The position numbers and the translations under genes are program-made. Below are positions 58,958-64,000 of a stretch of 64,000 nucleotides of DNA, in pieces; within the stretch, counting starts at the first letter, position 1; the number at the start of each line of letters is the position of its first letter. Source of the stretch: UBA6115 sp964629345 (lineage in GTDB: Bacteria; Bacillota; Clostridia; Christensenellales; Aristaeellaceae). The stretch lies in contig CAZVSG010000001.1 of assembly GCA_964629345.1 (NCBI GenBank), positions 1-64,000 of the forward strand, in the 5' to 3' direction. The notes below the pieces were generated by a model. The model was given only the letters and a program-made list of their open reading frames with translations, was not told the DNA's origin and ran no database searches.

Positions 58958-59782
58958 ATGGTCCGGTTTAAAAGATGGTTCTGCGGGTTTGCCGCAGCCT
59001 TGCTCCTCGCGGCGCTGCCGGGCGCGGTGTCCGGCGAACAGCTGGGTTCCCTGCGCATCAGGTGTTTCAAGATCGGCAAAGCCGATGCCTGCCTGCTGCT
59101 CACGGAGAGCCAGTCTGTCCTGATCGACGCGGGCGAGGAGGATGACGCGCAGGAGATCCTCGCCTATCTGGCCGAGCGCGGGGTCGCCGAATTGGACTGC
59201 CTGATCCTGACGCATTTTGACAAGCGCAGCATCGGCGGGGTCCCTGAGCTGCTCAGCAGCATCAAGGTCAGCCGGATCCTGGTGCCGGATTATGACAAGG
59301 CGAACGACCTTGCCGTCCTGGTGCAGGGCATGCTGGACACCTTGAATACGCAGAAGGTCACCGATCGGATGGATCTGGAATATCAGGGCGTTCAGTTCAC
59401 CGTGCTGCCTGCGCAGAAGGCAGTCTATCAGGAAGACGAAGACAACGATCACTCCCTCGTGGTATCCGTGTCCCACGGAGTGAACAGCTTCTTCTTTGCG
59501 GGGGACATCATGTCGGAGCGGATCGCGGAAATGGCCCAGGCCGGGCTTCTGACGCCGCACACCTTCCTCAAGATGCCCTGCCACGGGCAGAACATCGCGG
59601 GGTTGGATCAACTCCTGGACCTGGTGCAGCCGCAGATCGCGGTGATCCCCGCCAGCAAAAAGAACCCGCCCGCAGGCGCAGTGCTGGCTGACCTGGATGC
59701 CCGCGGCATCCGCCGGTATATCACCATGGACGGGGGCATCACGATCATCAGCGACGGCTATCAGGTCACCGTCCTCCAATAG
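58958..59782 (+). CDS. Secreted metallo-beta-lactamase-fold protein with degenerate active site
   Basis: The 274-residue protein has a signal peptide (ending GAVSGEQ) and the ComEC-type hydrolase fold: IRCFKIGKADACLLL, LIDAGEED and FFAGD. The metal motif, normally THxHxDH, reads THFDKRSIGG, and the usual PHHGS reads KMPCHGQN, so several zinc ligands are lost. It is probably not an ordinary hydrolase. I start at ATG 58958, eight bases after AAGGAAGG. It follows the CotH-type gene directly, which suggests a shared surface function. Confidence 0.8.
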   Translation: MVRFKRWFCGFAAALLLAALPGAVSGEQLGSLRIRCFKIGKADACLLLTESQSVLIDAGEEDDAQEILAYLAERGVAELDCLILTHFDKRSIGGVPELLSSIKVSRILVPDYDKANDLAVLVQGMLDTLNTQKVTDRMDLEYQGVQFTVLPAQKAVYQEDEDNDHSLVVSVSHGVNSFFFAGDIMSERIAEMAQAGLLTPHTFLKMPCHGQNIAGLDQLLDLVQPQIAVIPASKKNPPAGAVLADLDARGIRRYITMDGGITIISDGYQVTVLQ

Positions 59783-59801
59783 GCTTTGGCCATCAATGAA
59801 T

Positions 59802-59843
59802 CGTGCCCCTCGGTTGGGCGAACGCCGCTCAGGGGCACGGTTT
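59802..59843. terminator. Terminator between the secreted hydrolase-like gene and tag
   Basis: CGTGCCCCT (59802-59810) pairs with AGGGGCACG (59831-59839) and is followed by GTTTCTT. Confidence 0.6.
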
Positions 59844-59861
59844 CTTATCCGGGGCTTCCTC

Positions 59862-60455
59862 TCAGCCTGTCTGCACCTTGCCCGGGTGCCTGAAACACCC
59901 CGGCTCATGGTCGTTGACCACGCCGACCGCCTGCAGGAAGGAATAGACGATGACCGACCCGACAAAGCGCATGCCGCGGCGCGAAAGGTCCCGGCTGATC
60001 GCGTCGGACAGCGGCGTTTGGGTTGGGACAGGCCCGGGCCCCGGCAGAACGGGCGTGTTGTCCACCCAGCCCCACAGATAATTGGAAAAACTGCCGTGTT
60101 CCATTTGGATGGACAGGAATATCTGCGCGTTTCTCACAGCGGAGCGGATCTTCAGCAGGTTGCGGACGATCCCCGGGTCCTGCATCAGTCCAGCCGTTTT
60201 ATCTTCACCGTAGCGGGCGACCCTTTCCGGGTCAAACCCGTCGAAGGCCTCCCGGAAAGCCCCGCGCTTGTTCAGGATGGTCCGCCAGGAGAGCCCGGCC
60301 TGGAATCCCTCCAGGATGAGCATCTCAAACAGGTGCCTGTCCTGGAAGGAAGGTCTCCCCCATTCCCTGTCATGGTAGGCGGTGTACAGCGCGTCGCCGC
60401 CCCGGGACCAGGCGCAGCGCGGAAGGTGATCGCCGGATCCGTCGTTCATATTCAT
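59862..60455 (-). CDS. tag: DNA-3-methyladenine glycosylase I
   Basis: The 197-residue enzyme removes 3-methyladenine from alkylated DNA. RCAWSRGGDALYTAYHDREWG supplies the first Cys and His of the Tag zinc site (within RCAWS and YHDREWG), and VNDHEPGCF the last His and Cys. The catalytic region ILEGFQAGLSW and FDGFDPERVA are typical. Its start overlaps the DUF1905 gene by four bases, giving a three-gene operon. Confidence 0.94.
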   Translation of the reverse strand: MNMNDGSGDHLPRCAWSRGGDALYTAYHDREWGRPSFQDRHLFEMLILEGFQAGLSWRTILNKRGAFREAFDGFDPERVARYGEDKTAGLMQDPGIVRNLLKIRSAVRNAQIFLSIQMEHGSFSNYLWGWVDNTPVLPGPGPVPTQTPLSDAISRDLSRRGMRFVGSVIVYSFLQAVGVVNDHEPGCFRHPGKVQTG

Positions 60456-60727
60456 CTTGCGTCGTCCTCCCTGATGGTGACATGGACGGTGTCCCCCGGC
60501 TGCCTGCCGATCGTTCTGCGGATGTCCTTTCGGATGCCGATGATGGGACGGGGGGTGCCCATCCTTACCAGGGAGCCGCGGTAGGGATGGCCGTCAAAGG
60601 TGGCCAGCACCCTGACGCGGCCCCTGCCGAACTCCTCCCGGGCGTCAAAGGGAAACTCAACGTACGCGCCGTCCAGGTCCGGTACTTTTTGGATCACCGC
60701 GTCAAACTCATAGAGTTTTTTGTTCAT
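60452..60727 (-). CDS. DUF1905 family protein
   Basis: The 91-residue protein is a small beta-barrel of the DUF1905 type (YEFDAVIQKV, GAYVEFPFDA, then RGSLVRMG and PGDTVHVTI). Such domains are usually fused or adjacent to YdeI/DUF1801-like domains, as here. The start ATG 60725-60727 overlaps the stop of the DUF1801 gene. Function is unknown. Confidence 0.85.
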   Translation of the reverse strand: MNKKLYEFDAVIQKVPDLDGAYVEFPFDAREEFGRGRVRVLATFDGHPYRGSLVRMGTPRPIIGIRKDIRRTIGRQPGDTVHVTIREDDAR

Positions 60728-61062
60728 AGGCCGGGGTTCAGGGCGCACCAGCGGGTGATATCCCTGATCATCTCTTCCGGCAGGGAGCCGGACAAGGGGA
60801 TTTGAATGGCGCCCTTGGAGGTCTTGTGCCCCCTGAGCCTCTCAGCGAAGCGCGCGACCGCTTCCGCTCCGGGGTAAATGCCGATGTGTGCCTTGTTCAG
60901 GGCGAAGTGGATGACGTTTTTTGTGTGGTAAAAGGTCGGCATCCCCCAGGAGATCTTCTCCTTAAGCCCCGGAACCGCCTCCAGTATCAGGCCGCGCAGG
61001 GCGGACAGCCGCTCCCGGTGTTCTTCCGGGCAGGACAGGATGTACTCCTCAACTGGTGTCAT
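60724..61062 (-). CDS. DUF1801 (YdhG-like) family protein
   Basis: The 112-residue protein has the DUF1801 pattern: an N-terminal TPVEEYILSCPEEHRERL helix, LKEKISWGMPTFYH and the C-terminal GAIQIPLSGSLPEEMIRDI. I start it at ATG 61060-61062 behind AAGGAG. It is the first gene of the DUF1801-DUF1905-tag operon; an association with DNA alkylation repair is suggested only by context. Confidence 0.87.
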   Translation of the reverse strand: MTPVEEYILSCPEEHRERLSALRGLILEAVPGLKEKISWGMPTFYHTKNVIHFALNKAHIGIYPGAEAVARFAERLRGHKTSKGAIQIPLSGSLPEEMIRDITRWCALNPGL

Positions 61063-61114
61063 TCGGGAATCTCCTTGCATTGCGTTTAATGGGACCTGTT
61101 TCTGGTGAAGCGGA

Positions 61115-62293
61115 TCACAGGCCTGCCCGGGTCGCCGGCTTGTCCTTGCTGAAGAACAGGATCAGCATCACCGCCGCGGCCAGCGACATGAACGCGCCGA
61201 ACAGAAAGGGGATCCTGGGGCCAAAACGCGTCCACAGCAATCCGCAGATCGCGCTGGCAGGCAGCAGCGCCGCTCCCACGATGGTGGAATGAAGGCCCAG
61301 CATGGTGCCCTTCAGTTCCGGCGGAGAGATCTCCGCGATCAGGGCCCGCTCCACCCCGGCGGTCATGGCGGTGTAGAATCCATAGACCACGAAAACCAAT
61401 ATGAAAACCGGTCGGCTGTTCCCAAAGGCAAACCCGGCATAGGCGAAAGCGAACACCAGATACCCGGCCGCAAGCAGCCGTTTTCGGCCAGCCCTGTCAG
61501 ACAGCCTTCCAAAAGGGATCGCCAGCAGGGAGGCGGTCAGGTTATAGGCAAAATACAAAAGAATGACGGACGTATCATCAAACCCCACGCTCCTGGCGCG
61601 CAGCAGCAGGAAGGTGTTGGATGAGTTCCCCAGGGTGAACAGGAAGGAGACCAGGAGGTAGAGCTTCAGCCGGCTGTCCAGCCGGCCGGCATTCTTCCAG
61701 AAACGTTCCCTGGGTTTGGCCGCGCGCAGGGTCCTTTTCTCCCTGATCAGGAAAAACATCATCAGCGACAGAAGGGCCGGGATCATGGAGATCCCAAAAA
61801 CACGCTGATAGTCCGTCCCGCCAGCCGCCGCGTTCCTGATGAGAAACCAGGCCAGCAGGATGCCGATCGCAGACCCGGCCATGTCCAGCGCCTTGTGCAC
61901 GCCGAACGCCTTGCCCATCGCATTGGCCCCGGCGCTTTCGCTCACCATCACGTCACGGGGCGTGGTGCGGATGCCCTTGCCCAGCCGGTCAATGACCCGG
62001 GCGAAGAGGACGCCCCCCCAGGATGAGGACAGGAGCAGAGCGGCCTTGTAGACCAGCCCGGCGGCGTAGCCGATGAAGGCGATGCGTTTCTTTCTGCGGT
62101 ATTTATCCGTGAGGTAGCCGCTGTACACCTTCAGCAGGCCGGCCGTGCTCTCCGCGATCCCTTCGATGACGCCCACCAGGGCGGGCGTCGCGCCGAAAGC
62201 GCCGGTCAGGTACAGCGGAATGAGCGGGTAGACCATCTCCGCACTCACATCCGCGAAAAAACTCACCAAACCCAGCAGGATGACGTTGATCAC
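61115..62293 (-). CDS. Major facilitator superfamily transporter
   Basis: The 392-residue protein has 12 hydrophobic helices. The loop GYLTDKYRRKKRIAFIG between helices 2 and 3 and the later FGRLSDRAGRKRLLAAG are the paired MFS signatures. Start is GTG 62291-62293 behind GGGAG. It probably exports a drug or metabolite; substrate unknown. It ends 52 bases before the DUF1801 gene and may share its transcript. Confidence 0.88.
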   Translation of the reverse strand: MINVILLGLVSFFADVSAEMVYPLIPLYLTGAFGATPALVGVIEGIAESTAGLLKVYSGYLTDKYRRKKRIAFIGYAAGLVYKAALLLSSSWGGVLFARVIDRLGKGIRTTPRDVMVSESAGANAMGKAFGVHKALDMAGSAIGILLAWFLIRNAAAGGTDYQRVFGISMIPALLSLMMFFLIREKRTLRAAKPRERFWKNAGRLDSRLKLYLLVSFLFTLGNSSNTFLLLRARSVGFDDTSVILLYFAYNLTASLLAIPFGRLSDRAGRKRLLAAGYLVFAFAYAGFAFGNSRPVFILVFVVYGFYTAMTAGVERALIAEISPPELKGTMLGLHSTIVGAALLPASAICGLLWTRFGPRIPFLFGAFMSLAAAVMLILFFSKDKPATRAGL

Positions 62294-62409
62294 AGGATCG
62301 CTCCCTTTCCTGACAAAAGGATCAGGCTGTACCGCTCTGCCGGCCGTCTCCGGACAGAGTCAGTATACCGTCGGGAAAAGGCGTTTTCAAGCTCAGCCGG
62401 GCGGAGATG

Positions 62410-62418
62410 TGCTATAAT
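62410..62418 (+). promoter_or_regulatory. Extended -10 promoter of the zinc-finger membrane protein
   Basis: TGCTATAAT lies within GGAGATGTGCTATAATGCA, almost the same sequence as at 40.8 kb. No clear -35 box is seen. Confidence 0.6.
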
Positions 62419-62497
62419 GCACCGGGTCGGACGGCGGGAGCATGAAAGAGGGGAGCCCGGGCGTTTGATGGTCGAATGAAGAGGCGGAGGGAGCCCT

Positions 62498-62998
62498 ATG
62501 TGGATCTGCAGCCGGTGCCAAACCGCGAACAGGGACGGACACAGCCAGTGCGTCGAGTGTTCCGCGCCGCGCAATGCCCGGCGCTTCGGCGCGGGGACGC
62601 CGGTGTCCATGCCCAGCGTCCAGACCGCCGCGCCTGAACGGCGGATGCAGCCGCCTGTGTCCCGGGAAACGCCGCCGCCCCCCACCCGGCGTTCAGTCCA
62701 GCCCTCGGCTGAGCCTGTCAGCCCGCCCGGCCGGATGCCGGGCGGTTTCGTGCGCCTGGCCGGCCTGCTGCTGTCCCTGCTGCTGCCCCTTTTGGTGCTG
62801 CTTCTGGCGGTCATCCGCTTTGATGCGGTCCACCCCCTTGTCACCGGCATCTTTTTCAAGCCCGACGCCGCTGTCCCCCCGTTTTTCTCCTATCTGGCCT
62901 ATGGTGTTTCAACGCTCGCGGCGCTCCTCCTGTCGCTGGCACCGGGGCTGTCGCTCTGGGCCCTGGGCCGCCTGACCGGAGGGCTGAGGAAGCGCTGA
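62498..62998 (+). CDS. Membrane protein with N-terminal RanBP2-type zinc finger
   Basis: The 166-residue protein starts with W2-x-C4-x2-C7-x3-N11-x6-C18-x2-C21, a perfect RanBP2-type zinc-finger pattern. A Pro-rich linker (residues 40-80) leads to two long hydrophobic helices (about 85-107 and 128-158) separated by a loop. The zinc finger is therefore probably cytoplasmic and tethered to the membrane. Function is unknown; in eukaryotes this finger binds RNA or ubiquitin. ATG 62498 follows GGAGGGAG. Confidence 0.75.
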   Translation: MWICSRCQTANRDGHSQCVECSAPRNARRFGAGTPVSMPSVQTAAPERRMQPPVSRETPPPPTRRSVQPSAEPVSPPGRMPGGFVRLAGLLLSLLLPLLVLLLAVIRFDAVHPLVTGIFFKPDAAVPPFFSYLAYGVSTLAALLLSLAPGLSLWALGRLTGGLRKR

Positions 62999-63029
62999 GG
63001 ATGTTGATTGGAAATCAGCCTGCAATCTC

Positions 63030-63057
63030 TTGACAAACCGATGCCCGGTAGTACACA
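63030..63057 (+). promoter_or_regulatory. Possible promoter of the DUF4097 gene
   Basis: TTGACA (63030-63035) is a perfect -35 box; the -10 box TACACA (63052-63057) is weak, with a 16-base spacer. Confidence 0.4.
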
Positions 63058-63090
63058 TTGATGAGCAGAAACCGATCGGGAGGGTTGGGC

Positions 63091-63945
63091 ATGGAAAACA
63101 GGAACCGGATCATGCGGACTGCCGGCTTGGTTCTGGCGGCTGTCGTCATCGTCTTCGCCGCGGGGGCAGCGGTCTCTGCGTTCAGCGGCTGGACGAAGAA
63201 TCTTGTGTATGAGAAACGGGACTATGCTGTCAATGCGGCGGGGATAGAGCAGATCAGGATCAGGGCCCGGAACATGCCGGTGAAAGTGACGGCGTCCGAC
63301 AGCGGAGAGATCGTGATCCGTTACTTCACCTGCGATGAGGATCCCTACGAGGTGTCGCTGGAAGGCGGCGCGCTGACGCTGGCGTATAAAAAGGAGACGC
63401 TCACCAACTACAGCACCTCCTCCGATCCGCTGGTGGATCTGATCCTGCCCGCAGCCTATGCCGGAGATCTCATGCTGGAAAGCTCCAACGCACAGGTGAA
63501 ACTGTCCGGACTGACGCAGGCGGGAGAGGTGCGCATCGACACATCCAACGCGCCCATCGAGGTCGATTCCGTCGTGGCTGTCCTCCTCAGCGCCCGCACC
63601 TCCAACGGCGCGGTCACGCTGGATCAGCTGGCCGTGTCCGGCACGGCGGACGCGCGGTCCTCCAACGGCGGCATCACAGCCCGGGAAACAGTCGCGAAGG
63701 ACGGGCTGCGCCTGGAAACCTCCAACGGCCGCGTCACAGTCGACCGGGTGGCCTCCGCGGACATCGAGCTGAGAAGTTCCAACGGCGCCATCACCGGCGG
63801 TGTGGAGGGCAAGCGCGCGGATTATACCATTTCCTCCCATACCTCCAACGGCGATGACAGCCTGGGCGACGGCGGCAAGGGATCGCTCAAGCTGACGGTC
63901 CAGACCTCCAACGGGAACATCGACATCCGGTTCCTGGGAGAATAA
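63091..63945 (+). CDS. Membrane-anchored DUF4097 beta-helix protein
   Basis: The 284-residue protein has one N-terminal membrane segment (residues 8-32) and then a DUF4097-type right-handed beta-repeat. The turn motif S-S/T-N-G/A recurs at a spacing of about 20 residues (ESSNAQ, DTSNAP, RTSNGA, RSSNGG, ETSNGR, RSSNGA, HTSNGD, QTSNGN), one per coil. ATG 63091 follows GGGAGGG. Such proteins are common in Bacillota, often near membrane-stress genes, with no defined function. Confidence 0.85.
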   Translation: MENRNRIMRTAGLVLAAVVIVFAAGAAVSAFSGWTKNLVYEKRDYAVNAAGIEQIRIRARNMPVKVTASDSGEIVIRYFTCDEDPYEVSLEGGALTLAYKKETLTNYSTSSDPLVDLILPAAYAGDLMLESSNAQVKLSGLTQAGEVRIDTSNAPIEVDSVVAVLLSARTSNGAVTLDQLAVSGTADARSSNGGITARETVAKDGLRLETSNGRVTVDRVASADIELRSSNGAITGGVEGKRADYTISSHTSNGDDSLGDGGKGSLKLTVQTSNGNIDIRFLGE

Positions 63946-63981
63946 AGACGCATTAACTAACAAGAATTCAGGAGTGCATAT

Positions 63982-63996
63982 GGGGACTGCGTCCCC
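63982..63996. repeat. Hairpin-mosaic repeat fragment R5 at the window edge
   Basis: GGGGACTGCGTCCCC is the same small palindrome as in copy R4 near 35.75 kb, so another repeat copy probably begins here and continues past the window. Confidence 0.5.
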
Positions 63997-64000
63997 AACC

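Noticed and set aside
1..64000. tRNA or rRNA genes
   Set aside because: I found no T-loop GGTTCGAATCC-type motif with a matching cloverleaf and no conserved rRNA segment by eye; a covariance-model search would settle it.

Overview
The window looks like a contig from an anaerobic, high-GC member of the Bacillota, most likely an uncultured gut or rumen Clostridia (a Christensenellales-type lineage is my inference, not proven). The evidence is the gene content: ecfA1-ecfA2-ecfT-truA order, a DUF4364 protein, a trimeric [FeFe] hydrogenase, rubrerythrin/rubredoxin-type proteins, CotH, TAXI-TRAP transporters, strong AGGAGG ribosome sites, many TTG and GTG starts, and TTGACA/TATAAT promoters. Two runs of ten N (34833-34842, 58866-58875) show it is a scaffolded draft assembly. 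I saw no tRNA, rRNA, CRISPR array or prophage.

Layout. 0-5.1 kb (minus strand): a catabolic or uptake operon (AtuA family, DUF4387, sodium/solute symporter, TRAP large permease) with a GntR regulator; a shared operator-like palindrome lies at both promoters. 5.2-18.3 kb (plus): a long, tightly overlapping housekeeping chain of rRNA/tRNA modification genes (RlmI-like, RluA, Tgt, TruA), ECF transporter core, a nuclease-helicase fusion, DUF4364, IspDF, a HerA-like ATPase and phosphofructokinase. 18.4-21.5 kb (minus): TAXI-TRAP importer. 21.7-27.8 kb: AlaX-type editing protein, a secreted five-repeat protein, an ArsR metal sensor, a VOC protein, a methyltransferase and an AraC/GyrI regulator. 28.1-31.6 kb: hydrogenase operon (NuoE-like, NuoF-like, HydA). 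31.8-33.0 kb: 4Fe-4S protein and a rubrerythrin-like protein. 33.2-35.5 kb: small HMA protein plus Zn/Cd/Pb P-type ATPase with ArsR-type operators. 35.8-41.7 kb: mutarotase-like protein, a secreted-protein gene split by an IS5-family element, GNAT, an RNHCP protein with an elaborate leader, and a secreted protein. 41.8-43.9 kb: N5-(carboxyethyl)ornithine synthase-like enzyme with a sugar-transfer-associated ATP-grasp ligase. 44.2-51.2 kb: sugar ABC importer, mannitol-1-phosphate dehydrogenase-like enzyme, PfkB kinase and URO-D-family protein. 51.3-56.3 kb: a short-chain reductase, a 1103-residue acyl-AMP ligase/ACP/alpha-oxoamine synthase fusion and a papain-fold protein, which I read as a compact sphingoid-base or aminoketone-lipid pathway. 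56.5-59.8 kb: secreted CotH kinase-like protein and a metallo-beta-lactamase-fold protein with a degraded active site. 59.9-64 kb: Tag glycosylase operon, MFS transporter, a zinc-finger membrane protein and a DUF4097 protein.

Scattered between operons is a family of hairpin-mosaic repeats whose terminal hairpin (AAAGTGTC...GACACTTT core) shows compensatory base changes between copies. The most interesting candidates for undescribed biology are the ligase-ACP-oxoamine synthase locus, the ATP-grasp/carboxyethylornithine synthase pair, the covarying repeat family, the leader of the RNHCP gene and the pseudo-hydrolase beside CotH.
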